Shown here: piece after piece, positions 33,532-40,976 of the stretch
Numbering within the stretch: the first letter of the stretch is position 1
Layout: every line of letters starts with the position of its first letter
Assembly: GCA_900316675.1 (NCBI GenBank)
Contig: ONDR01000007.1
Coordinates: 102,022-166,021 of the forward strand
Source: an uncultured Bacteroidales bacterium
Lineage (GTDB): Bacteria; Bacteroidota; Bacteroidia; Bacteroidales; UBA932
DNA: 64,000 bases
Reading direction: 5' to 3'
The notes under the pieces: model-generated
What the model saw: the letters and a program-made list of their open reading frames with translations, nothing else
What the model was told of the DNA's origin: nothing
Databases searched by the model: none
Program-made: the position numbers and the translations under genes

Positions 33532-34519
33532 AGCCGGGGCTGGCCCAGTTCTTCATAACGCCATCCTCGTCATAAATAAGGAAGGCTTCATAAGAAGAGT
33601 TAAGGATGAATTCCTTAGCTTTTTCCAATCCCATAACCATGCAGGCAGTGGACATAGCATCCGCTGTGCAGGCGTCCTCTGCCATTACCGTTGCACTTAG
33701 AAGGTTGTGCTGAACCGGCATTCCGGTTCTTGGATCTATGGTGTGGGAGTATTTCTTGCCGTCTTTAATAAAGAATTTGCGATAGTTGCCGGATGTTACG
33801 ATGCCATGCTTGCGGCCGTCGGACACCCATGTGCCCTGGATCGATTCGCCAAGCTCCTTGCTTCCATCGACCGGGGAGTCAATAGCAATGGTCCATCCCT
33901 GTCCTGCGGGATTCTTGCCATCCACATAAATTTCTCCGATATCGATAAGCATGTCCTTTATTCCCAGCAAGTACAGGTAGTTTGCTACAACGTCGCAGGA
34001 GTAGCCCTGTGCAATGGCGTTGAAGTTGAACTTAAGGCCAGGAGCGGCCTGGTACAGGTTGCCGTCGAAGTTGCTCATACCGCAGCTGGCACGAACCTTG
34101 GCCAGTTCCTCATCCGACGGAATGGTTTTGTCCTGACCGGTAAAGCCGAAGCCCCAGAGATCGAAGAGGGGAGCAGATGCGACGTCCACCATGCCTTCCG
34201 TAATTCTGTAAATATTTGTCGCTCTGTTGATTATGTCACCCCATACCCAGTTGGGCTGAATTCTTTCTCCGCGGTTGTAGCGGCTTAGTACGGAGCCGGG
34301 ATTGTAGCCGGACATGGTTGTGTCAAGACAGGTCAGTATTGAATCGACGTCGTGACAAATGGCTTCCGGACTTTTCTTGATGCCTTTAGTGTTGAATTTA
34401 ACGTGAAATTCTCCTCCCTGGGTGTAGCCGGAGATTTCTACGTAGCTGTCCTTGTTTTGGTTGCAGGATACTGTCAGGCAGAGTGTTAAGGCTGCCAGAA
34501 TCAGAGTGATTTTTCTCAT
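33515..34519 (-). CDS. apbE: FAD:protein FMN transferase ApbE (lipoprotein)
   Basis: This 334-residue periplasmic enzyme covalently attaches FMN to Ser/Thr of target proteins such as NqrB/C or RnfD/G. It has signal and lipobox LTVSC (Cys19), TMSGYNPGSVLSRYNR, VDVASAPLFDLWGFG, FNFNAIAQGYSCDVVANYL, SHTIDPRTGMPV and ACTADAMSTACMVMGLEKA, all ApbE signatures including the metal-binding Asp/Thr region. No Nqr/Rnf genes lie in this window. A clear -7 box precedes it. It shares 17 nt at its 3' end with the LolA-like gene. Confidence 0.93.
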   Translation of the reverse strand: MRKITLILAALTLCLTVSCNQNKDSYVEISGYTQGGEFHVKFNTKGIKKSPEAICHDVDSILTCLDTTMSGYNPGSVLSRYNRGERIQPNWVWGDIINRATNIYRITEGMVDVASAPLFDLWGFGFTGQDKTIPSDEELAKVRASCGMSNFDGNLYQAAPGLKFNFNAIAQGYSCDVVANYLYLLGIKDMLIDIGEIYVDGKNPAGQGWTIAIDSPVDGSKELGESIQGTWVSDGRKHGIVTSGNYRKFFIKDGKKYSHTIDPRTGMPVQHNLLSATVMAEDACTADAMSTACMVMGLEKAKEFILNSSYEAFLIYDEDGVMKNWASPGFIVNR

Positions 34520-34537
34520 GGTTATTAATTATTTCCA

Positions 34538-34545
34538 CAAATTTA
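34538..34545 (-). promoter_or_regulatory. apbE -7 box
   Basis: The minus strand reads TAAATTTG, an exact TAnnTTTG match ending 19 nt before the apbE ATG. No clear TTTG lies at the -33 spacing. The divergent gene at 34613 shows no exact box in the same gap. Confidence 0.5.
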
Positions 34546-34612
34546 CCAAAAATCTATAAAAAAGTACGATATTTGTAAGAATTTGTAGAGTTTAGATATT
34601 GACAGTAGACAA

Positions 34613-35626
34613 ATGAATATTTCAAGGACATTAAAGTTTGTTGCAGTTGGCGCTCTTGCGCTGGCAGTTGCGTTCTCTTGCAAGAAAAAGAGCGAAGATG
34701 ATACTCAAGAATATTTGGACGGTTATCTTACTTACGTTGTCCCGTCCTTCATGGCATCGGGTGCATCGGCAGAGATCCAACCTACCGGTGTTTCTTATGA
34801 TGATGGCAAGATCCCTGGTTTCTTTTGGTACACCAGCCTTGATACGGTAAAGGATACCACCCGTTATGAGGGAGACCCGGCATCAGTATTGGGTAATTTT
34901 ACCATTACTATCCCTGAGGATTACGTAGGAGACGTCACCCTTACAGTATCTGCTTACGCTACAGGCTATTATCTTAAGACTCAGGCTTCTACGATTACCG
35001 TTATCAACCAGGAGAAGTCCCTTTATGTTCCCGGCCTTTCTGATGAAGACCCTGTTTTTGTAGATGAGCGCGACGGAAAATCTTACCGTTATGTAAGCCT
35101 TGGCGGTCTTGACTGGTTCGCAAGGAACCTTTCCTACAAAGCCGGCTATCCTGCAATGGGAACAGATCTTCTGCGTGATATCTACGGCTCTGTTTTCAAT
35201 TGGGAGGAAGCAAAAACCGCCTGCCCTGACGGCTGGCGCCTTCCTACCGGGGAAGACTGGAAGAGCCTTGCAATTGCCCTGGGTGCCAATCCCTCTGATA
35301 AAGACGCTGTCTATAAGGATATAGCCGGAGCCATGATGGTTAACGCTACCTTTAACGGCGACGACCTTTGGGAGTACAGCAACAAGGTCAAGATAAGCGC
35401 AACCAGTAAGTTTAACGCCCTGCCCGTCGGCTATGCCATCATCGATAACGGTGCATGCCAGTTCAGCGACTATACCAAATATGCCGTTTTCTGGACTGCT
35501 GACGATTTTGACAAAGAAAACGCCCTTTACCGTTATCTGTACGTTGCTTCACCTGACATGAATATCAGCGCCGGAAACAAAGAGGTATTTGCAGCATCAG
35601 TGCGTTGCGTAAGGGATTCAGAATAA
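34613..35626 (+). CDS. FISUMP-domain lipoprotein
   Basis: This 337-residue surface lipoprotein has lipobox AFSC (Cys22 or 23) followed by KKKSEDD. The N-terminal half is an Ig-like beta domain (GNFTITIPEDYVGDVTLTVS). The C-terminal half is a Fibrobacter succinogenes major paralogous (FISUMP) domain: DGKSYRYVSLGGLDWFARNL, GSVFNWEEAKTACPDGWRLP, FNALPVGYAI, VFWTADD and ASVRCVRD. Function is unknown; the fold is C-type-lectin-like and often surface-exposed. It stands alone between apbE and lemA, 30 nt before the latter. Confidence 0.85.
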   Translation: MNISRTLKFVAVGALALAVAFSCKKKSEDDTQEYLDGYLTYVVPSFMASGASAEIQPTGVSYDDGKIPGFFWYTSLDTVKDTTRYEGDPASVLGNFTITIPEDYVGDVTLTVSAYATGYYLKTQASTITVINQEKSLYVPGLSDEDPVFVDERDGKSYRYVSLGGLDWFARNLSYKAGYPAMGTDLLRDIYGSVFNWEEAKTACPDGWRLPTGEDWKSLAIALGANPSDKDAVYKDIAGAMMVNATFNGDDLWEYSNKVKISATSKFNALPVGYAIIDNGACQFSDYTKYAVFWTADDFDKENALYRYLYVASPDMNISAGNKEVFAASVRCVRDSE

Positions 35627-35656
35627 AGAATATTAACGTCAAACAATAATTGTATC

Positions 35657-36247
35657 ATGAAAAAGCTTTCAACAAGTACAATCGTAATTATTATTGTCGT
35701 AGCTATTTTGGGTATAGGCGGTTGCAGCTCATACAACGGCCTTGTTAAAGGTGAAGAAAGTGTTACTGCCGCTTGGGCACAGGTGGAAAGCCAGTATCAG
35801 CGCAGGGCAGACCTCATCCCTAACCTTGTTGCTACCGTTAAGGGTTATGCAGAGCACGAGAGCTCTACGCTTCAGGCCGTTACAGAGGCCCGCAATAAGG
35901 CAACCGGCATTACTATCGATGCCAATAACATGACTCAGGAAGACCTGAACCGCTTCCAGCAGGCTCAGGACGAGCTTGGTAAATCACTCGGCCGCCTTAT
36001 CGCTGTAAGCGAGGCTTATCCTGACCTTAAGGCAAACGAGAATTTCAAAGATCTTCAGGCTCAGCTCGAGGGTACCGAGAACCGTATCAGTGTTGCCCGT
36101 CAGGACTTCAATAAGGCAGCTCAGGCTTACAATACTTCTGTTCGTTCCTTCCCTAAGAACATCTTCGCAAGCATCTTCGGCTTTGAGAAGAAGGCCTACT
36201 TCCAGGCTGCTGCAGGTTCAGAGGAAGCTCCTAAGGTAGAGTTTTAA
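35657..36247 (+). CDS. lemA: LemA family protein
   Basis: This 196-residue protein has an N-terminal membrane segment (TIVIIIVVAILGIGG, possible lipobox GIGGC) and a helical cytoplasmic or periplasmic body. NGLVKGEESVTAAWAQVESQ, YQRRADLIPNLVATVKGYAE and NKAAQAYNTSVRSFPKNIFA are LemA signatures. The family function is unsettled. It shares one base with the next gene (TAATG), forming the common lemA-TPM arrangement. Confidence 0.93.
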   Translation: MKKLSTSTIVIIIVVAILGIGGCSSYNGLVKGEESVTAAWAQVESQYQRRADLIPNLVATVKGYAEHESSTLQAVTEARNKATGITIDANNMTQEDLNRFQQAQDELGKSLGRLIAVSEAYPDLKANENFKDLQAQLEGTENRISVARQDFNKAAQAYNTSVRSFPKNIFASIFGFEKKAYFQAAAGSEEAPKVEF

Positions 36248-36699
36248 TGAAGCCTAAAGACTTCCTTACAAAAGAGCAGCAGGAAGCGGTGGTGGCAGCT
36301 GTCATGGCGGCAGAAAAAGCTACCTCCGGAGAGATTCGCGTGCATATTGAATCAAAGTGCGACGGGGACCCTAAAATTGGCGCCCTTCGCACTTTTCATA
36401 AACTTAAAATGGACCGTACAGCTGCGCGTAACGGCGTTTTGGTGTACGTAGCATGCGAATCAAAGAAGTTTGCGGTTATTGGCGACAAAGGTATCAATAA
36501 CCTTGTTCCTGACGGCTTCTGGAAGGATGTTGTCGCCAAGATGGGAGAGCATTTTTCCCAGTCAGATTTCACTGGCGGTCTTGTAGAGGGAATAGCCATG
36601 ATAGGGGAGAAGCTAAAGGTTTATTTCCCTTACCAGGCAGATGACGTAAACGAGCTTTCAGACGACATTTCATTCGGAGAAGACAGTGACAAGAAGTAG
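36247..36699 (+). CDS. TPM-domain protein (first of two)
   Basis: This 150-residue protein without a signal peptide is a TPM (PF04536-type) domain: FLTKEQQEAVVAAVMAAEKA, TSGEIRVHIESKC, DRTAARNGVLVYVACESKKF, AVIGDKGINNLVPDGFWKDV and FSQSDFTGGLVEGIAMIGEK. Genes of this kind sit beside lemA in many genomes; a phosphatase activity has been described for some TPM proteins but cannot be claimed here. It overlaps the following TPM gene by 14 nt. Confidence 0.85.
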   Translation: MKPKDFLTKEQQEAVVAAVMAAEKATSGEIRVHIESKCDGDPKIGALRTFHKLKMDRTAARNGVLVYVACESKKFAVIGDKGINNLVPDGFWKDVVAKMGEHFSQSDFTGGLVEGIAMIGEKLKVYFPYQADDVNELSDDISFGEDSDKK

Positions 36700-37477
36700 T
36701 ATAATCCGCAGGTTCTGTGCCCTGGTTGCAGTGGTTGCCATAACAGCAGTCACTGTTTTTGCCGGTATTCCGGCAAGGCCGTCCCACCAGCGTCTTGTCA
36801 ACGACTTCGCCAACGTATTTACAGCAGAGGAGGCAGATTCTCTGGAACGCATGCTGGTCGCCTTCGACGACACTACGTCCAACCAGATTACCATCGTCAC
36901 TGTGGCAGACCTTGAGGGCTATGCCGTTGACGATTATGCAATCAAACTGGGACGCGAATGGGGCATCGGAACCAAGGAGCGCAACAACGGCGTGCTGGTT
37001 CTGGTTAAGCCCAAAAACAGCAACGGAGGCGGTCGTGTAACCATCCAGGTGGGTTATGGTCTTGAAGGCGCCATCCCGGATGTTTATGCCAAACGCATCA
37101 TCGACCAGATAATGATTCCCTACTTTAAGGAGAATGATTATTTCACGGCTGTGAGCGAGGCCTGCGACAAGCTTATGGGGCTTGCCAGCGGAGAGATTGC
37201 CGTTAAGCGGGAGTTGGAAGATGACGGAGAGCCCAAGCTCATCCATTACATTTTGTCAATTATTCTCCTGTACTTCATATACAAGTGGTCCATGAATGGC
37301 GGTGGCAGTGGCAGCGGTGGCAATTATTCCGGCGGGGGCGGACACGTCTACATCGGCCCAATTGGTGGCGGCCATATCGGCGGTCACAGTTACGGTGGAG
37401 GTCACAGTCACGGCGGAGGCTTTGGAGGCTTCGGCGGCGGATCCTTCGGCGGAGGCGGTGCTTCCGGAAGTTGGTAA
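36686..37477 (+). CDS. TPM-domain membrane protein with Gly/His-rich tail (YgcG-like)
   Basis: This 263-residue protein starts at GTG 36686. It has a signal peptide (CALVAVVAITAVTVFAGIPA) and a TPM domain (LVNDFANVFTAEEADSLERM, NNGVLVLVKPKNSNGGGRVT, IQVGYGLEGAIPDVYAKRII). One C-terminal membrane helix (HYILSIILLYFIYKWSM) leads to a 60-residue tail almost wholly Gly, Ser and His (GGGHIGGHSYGGGHSHGGG). The tail is typical of YgcG-type proteins; its histidines could bind metal (inference). It closes the lemA unit and is convergent with the ComEC-like gene 43 bp away. Confidence 0.88.
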   Translation: MTRSSIIRRFCALVAVVAITAVTVFAGIPARPSHQRLVNDFANVFTAEEADSLERMLVAFDDTTSNQITIVTVADLEGYAVDDYAIKLGREWGIGTKERNNGVLVLVKPKNSNGGGRVTIQVGYGLEGAIPDVYAKRIIDQIMIPYFKENDYFTAVSEACDKLMGLASGEIAVKRELEDDGEPKLIHYILSIILLYFIYKWSMNGGGSGSGGNYSGGGGHVYIGPIGGGHIGGHSYGGGHSHGGGFGGFGGGSFGGGGASGSW

Positions 37478-37520
37478 TTATTTAAATCGGGGGTAAATAT
37501 GAGACCTCTGTTTGTATAAG

Positions 37521-38588
37521 TTACATTCCGGCTATGATTGTCAGGATTTGAATCATAAGGTTGGAGAAGAAGTCGGCGGCAGAAAGCAGGAAGCCAGGGC
37601 AGAGGCCGATGGGGGCAAGGAAGACTATAAAGATAGAAACTGCCGTGAAGGCCGTCGCCAGAGGCATTATCAAAAGATTGGCAAGAAGAAAATACTTTGG
37701 AAGGCTGCCAAACTGCAGCCATGCAACCGGCGTAGTAAAAACCTGGCAGGAAATGCTAAGGCTGCAAAGCTGCCAGATCTTGCGGGGAATGTTGAACCGG
37801 TCGTTATCGGCCTTCGGATACAAGCCCTCCAGCCACGGGTACAGAATGGCGATTCCGGCAACGGCAAGATAAGAAAGCTGGAAGCCCGGAGTGGCAATCT
37901 GCCCGGGGCTGAAAATAAGCTGAAGGGTTAGGGCGGCAAGCAGTATGCGCAGAAGCGATATTTTGCGGTGAAGCAGAGCCGCAGATTCCCGCAAAACAAT
38001 GAAGAGCAGTGCACGCACCAGAGAAGCCGATGCCCCGGCCAGTACAACGTAAGCGCCCGCCAGTATCATTATGGTGAATGACTTAATCTTCTTGGCCGTA
38101 GGGGAGTTCCCGAGCGGCTTCAGTATCCAGGACAGACAAAGGTAGAATATACCAAGATGCAGGCCGGACAGGGCCAGTACATGCGCCGCCCCGCTGGTGC
38201 GAAAAGCCTGGGTTAGCTCCGGCGTCAGGCCACTGCGGTCTCCCAGAACCAGGGCCTTTACCATGGCCCCGGTATCCCCGGATTTGAATGAAAGCCCGTC
38301 CACGCACCCTGCAAGCTGAGCCCGCAAAAAGGCCGGAAGGCCATCTTCCGCAACATCGGACAAGGACAAAAGGCTGCCGGTAAAGGAGCAGAAAAGGCCG
38401 CAGCAGAACATGAGTATAATGTAGTAAGCTACGCTCCTGGGGGCACGCAACCAAAAATACAGAATCATTCCGAAGAGCGCCGCAGCGGCCAGGAAGGCCG
38501 CCTCGTGAGAGGGCGATAGAATCTGCCCCGCGGCTACCGCTGCTACAAAAGGCAGCGACAACACTAACATATCTCTCTCCTCTTTCAT
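37521..38588 (-). CDS. Minimal ComEC/Rec2-family membrane protein
   Basis: This 355-residue multi-pass protein corresponds to the competence domain of the ComEC/Rec2 DNA-uptake channel. The signature ALVLGDRSGLTPELTQAFRT followed by SGAAHVLALSGLHLGIFYL is unmistakable, as is ASASLVRALLFIVLRESAAL and TPGFQLSYLAVAGIAILYPW. Typical ComEC is about 650-750 residues. Here the N-terminal OB-fold region is reduced to about 30 residues and the C-terminal metallo-beta-lactamase-like domain is missing. No frameshift is evident at the 3' end. It may be a natural short form, or only the channel part of the system. Confidence 0.85.
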   Translation of the reverse strand: MKEERDMLVLSLPFVAAVAAGQILSPSHEAAFLAAAALFGMILYFWLRAPRSVAYYIILMFCCGLFCSFTGSLLSLSDVAEDGLPAFLRAQLAGCVDGLSFKSGDTGAMVKALVLGDRSGLTPELTQAFRTSGAAHVLALSGLHLGIFYLCLSWILKPLGNSPTAKKIKSFTIMILAGAYVVLAGASASLVRALLFIVLRESAALLHRKISLLRILLAALTLQLIFSPGQIATPGFQLSYLAVAGIAILYPWLEGLYPKADNDRFNIPRKIWQLCSLSISCQVFTTPVAWLQFGSLPKYFLLANLLIMPLATAFTAVSIFIVFLAPIGLCPGFLLSAADFFSNLMIQILTIIAGM

Positions 38589-38604
38589 CAGCCAGCCTGA
38601 TTTG

Positions 38605-38636
38605 TTTGCTAAATTAGCTATAATTCCGTAACTTTG
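38605..38636 (+). promoter_or_regulatory. ackA-ptb promoter
   Basis: TTTG (38605-38608), 20 bp, then TAACTTTG (38629-38636), 46 nt before the ackA ATG. This exact pairing matches the phylum's housekeeping promoter and has the same spacing as the one at 29713-29744. Confidence 0.65.
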
Positions 38637-38682
38637 TTCGATTTATAATCACAATTTCAGAAAAAATTAAATTCAAACCATA

Positions 38683-39900
38683 ATGATCATTCTAGTAATC
38701 AATTGCGGCAGTTCATCCATCAAGTATCAGCTCCTTGATATGAAGGGTGACGACGCTTACACCCTTATTGCAAAGGGTATCGTAGAAAAAATAGGTCTTC
38801 CCATGGGTATTTTCCAGTACGCCCCCGCCGGCGGAGAGAAAATCGTAAGGGATCTGCCCGTTCCGGACCACAAGGAAGGAATGCAGCTGGTGCTTGAAGC
38901 CCTGACAGACAAAGAGCACGGCGTTCTTGCTTCTATAGAGGACATCGAGGCTGTAGGTCACCGTATCGTGCATGGCGGCGAGTTCTTCTCCGGCAGCGCC
39001 CTTGTAGACGAAGACGTACTTAAGAAGATAGAGATTTGCTGCGACTTCGCACCTCTTCACAACCCTGCACACCTTCTTGGTATCAGGGCTGTTCAGCACG
39101 TACTCCCTACCGTACCCCAGGTTGTTACCTTCGACACTGCATATCATCAGACCATGCCGGAGTACGCATACATGTACGCACTCCCGTACGAGTATTATGA
39201 GAAGTATCGCGTACGTCGTTACGGTGCTCACGGAACCAGCCACCAGTTTGTTGCAAACAAGGGTGCAAAGTTCTGCGGTATTGACATCAACAATTCTAAG
39301 ATAATTACCTGCCACATTGGCAACGGCTCTTCTGTAAGCGCCATCGTTAATGGAAAGGTAATTGACACATCAATGGGCTTCACCCCGCTTGAGGGTATGA
39401 TTATGGGAACCCGCGTGGGCAATATCGACGCCAACGTCATCCCTTACATCATGAAGAAAGAGAACCTTACCCCGGACCAGATGACGGAAATTATCAACAA
39501 GAAGAGTGGTTTCCTTGGCCTGAGCGGCAAGACTTCAGACGCCCGTGAGATGGACGCTCTTGCAGTTGCAGGCGACCATAAGGCCAAGCTGGTTCTGAAG
39601 AAGCTCACCTTCGACCTTATCAAGAACATCGGTATGTATATCGCAGAGATGAATGGTGTTGACCTTATCGTATTCACCGGTGGTATCGGAGAGCACAACA
39701 ACCGCCTGCGCCGCCGCGTCTGCGAGAACTTTACCTATGTAGGCCTTAAGTTCGACTATGACGCCAATGCAGATGCATGGGGCAACGATGCACTCATCTC
39801 CCTGCCTGACTCAAAGGTAAAGGTAGCTCTCATCACTACGGACGAGGAGCTTGTTATCGCCCGTGATACCATGCATATCGTAAATTCATTGGAAGACTAA
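38683..39900 (+). CDS. ackA: Acetate kinase
   Basis: This 405-residue ASKHA-fold kinase makes ATP and acetate from acetyl-phosphate and ADP. It has NCGSSSIKYQLLDM at the N-terminus, GHRIVHGGEFFSGSALVD, APLHNPAHLLGI, VVTFDTAYHQTMPEYAYMYA, RRYGAHGTSHQFVA, ITCHIGNGSSVSAIVNGK, DTSMGFTPLEGMIMGTRVG, IVFTGGIGEHN and ALITTDEELVIARDT, all acetate-kinase motifs including the catalytic Arg, Asp and His positions. Length is standard. ptb follows after 14 nt. Confidence 0.97.
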   Translation: MIILVINCGSSSIKYQLLDMKGDDAYTLIAKGIVEKIGLPMGIFQYAPAGGEKIVRDLPVPDHKEGMQLVLEALTDKEHGVLASIEDIEAVGHRIVHGGEFFSGSALVDEDVLKKIEICCDFAPLHNPAHLLGIRAVQHVLPTVPQVVTFDTAYHQTMPEYAYMYALPYEYYEKYRVRRYGAHGTSHQFVANKGAKFCGIDINNSKIITCHIGNGSSVSAIVNGKVIDTSMGFTPLEGMIMGTRVGNIDANVIPYIMKKENLTPDQMTEIINKKSGFLGLSGKTSDAREMDALAVAGDHKAKLVLKKLTFDLIKNIGMYIAEMNGVDLIVFTGGIGEHNNRLRRRVCENFTYVGLKFDYDANADAWGNDALISLPDSKVKVALITTDEELVIARDTMHIVNSLED

Positions 39901-39914
39901 AAATATACCCAATT

Positions 39915-40823
39915 ATGATAACCAAATTTTCAGACGTATTCGCAGAGCTCAAAGAAAAGGGAATCTGCAAAAGAATGGTCGCAGCTTGGGCTGTTGACGA
40001 GCATACTATCGAGGCTGCAAGCAACGCAGTAGATCTGGGCATCGTTTCCGCTACATTGGTAGGTGACGAGGCTCTTATCAAGGACGTTTGCGCCAAGAAC
40101 AATATCGACGTTGCCAAATTCACCATCGTCAATGAGCCTGTAGAGCTGAAGGCTGTTGCCAAGGCTGTCCAGATGGTTCATGACGGCGAAGGCGATATCC
40201 TTATGAAGGGTCTTTGCTCAACTGACAAGTTCCTTCGCGCCATCCTTAACAAAGAGTGCGGACTTCTGCCTCCGAAGGGCCTCCTGAGCCATGTTGGTAT
40301 CATTGAGAACCCCAACTACCACAAGCTCATGTTCCTTGCCGATATGGCAGTTATCCCTCAGCCTGACTTCCGTCAGAAGGTTAAGATTGCAGGTTTCGTT
40401 ACCGGTGTGGCTAAGTCCTTCGGTATTGCTAAGCCTAAGGTCGCTTTCATCGCTGCTTCTGAGCAGATGCTTGACAGTATGCCTGCTTGCATGGAGGCTG
40501 CTATGCTTGCAAAGATGTGCGATCGTGGTCAGATCAAGGGTGTTATTGGTGACGGTCCTCTTGCCCTTGATGTTGCTATTGATAAAGAGGCTGTTGAGAT
40601 CAAGAAGCTTGAGAGTCCTGTTGCCGGCGATGCTGATTGCCTTGTATTCCCTAACATCGAGTCTGCAAATGTTTTCTGGAAGTCTAATTCCAAGCTTTGC
40701 AACGGTGTTAAGCAGGCCGGTATGCTTGTAGGTACTACTGCTCCTTGTATTCTTGCAAGCCGCGCTGACAGCGCTGATACCAAGCTGAATTCTATCGCTG
40801 AGGCTGTAATGTTCGTTAAGTAA
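39915..40823 (+). CDS. ptb: Phosphate acyltransferase, Ptb-type
   Basis: This 302-residue protein of the PTA/PTB family exchanges CoA of an acyl-CoA for phosphate, supplying acyl-phosphate to the kinase. Length and motifs (DILMKGLCSTDKFLRAILNK, LLSHVGIIENPNYHKLMFLA, FGIAKPKVAFIAASEQM, IKGVIGDGPLALDVAIDKEA) resemble phosphate butyryltransferase more than the 330-residue or larger Pta. Substrate could be acetyl-, propionyl- or butyryl-CoA; the acetate-kinase partner favours acetyl-CoA. An 8-bp inverted repeat (GTTCGTTA/TAACGAAC, 40811-40828) spans the stop codon. Confidence 0.85.
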   Translation: MITKFSDVFAELKEKGICKRMVAAWAVDEHTIEAASNAVDLGIVSATLVGDEALIKDVCAKNNIDVAKFTIVNEPVELKAVAKAVQMVHDGEGDILMKGLCSTDKFLRAILNKECGLLPPKGLLSHVGIIENPNYHKLMFLADMAVIPQPDFRQKVKIAGFVTGVAKSFGIAKPKVAFIAASEQMLDSMPACMEAAMLAKMCDRGQIKGVIGDGPLALDVAIDKEAVEIKKLESPVAGDADCLVFPNIESANVFWKSNSKLCNGVKQAGMLVGTTAPCILASRADSADTKLNSIAEAVMFVK

Positions 40824-40838
40824 CGAACGGCGTATTTT

Positions 40839-40976
40839 AAAAAAGACTACTGGGTTTCGAGGTCGTGCCACCCCCGTAGATCACCCCAAAGAAATGTTCC
40901 ATTTTTTGGGGACCCCGGCTAGGGGGAATGTCACCGAAAGGTGACAAGGGGGTCCTGAAACCCAGTAGTCTTTTTT
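40839..40976. other. Multi-branched inverted-repeat element / bidirectional terminator
   Basis: A perfect 20-bp inverted repeat, AAAAAAGACTACTGGGTTTC (40839-40858) and its complement at 40957-40976, closes the structure. Each strand therefore ends with a stem and a T-tract, as in an intrinsic terminator for both ptb and the convergent serine hydrolase. Inside lie an inner stem ACCCCC/GGGGGT (40870-40875, 40948-40953) and three hairpins. The first is CCCCAAA...TTTGGGG (40884-40911), which continues with GAAATG/CATTTT pairing. The second is CCCC-GGCTA-GGGG (40913-40925). The third is TGTCACC-GAAA-GGTGACA (40929-40946), with a GNRA tetraloop. The 98-nt structured interior is far more than a terminator needs. 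Confidence 0.7.

Noticed and set aside
37285..37496. Arg- and Ala-rich ORFs in the Gly-rich tail of the TPM protein
   Set aside because: These are alternative frames of low-complexity GGN codons.
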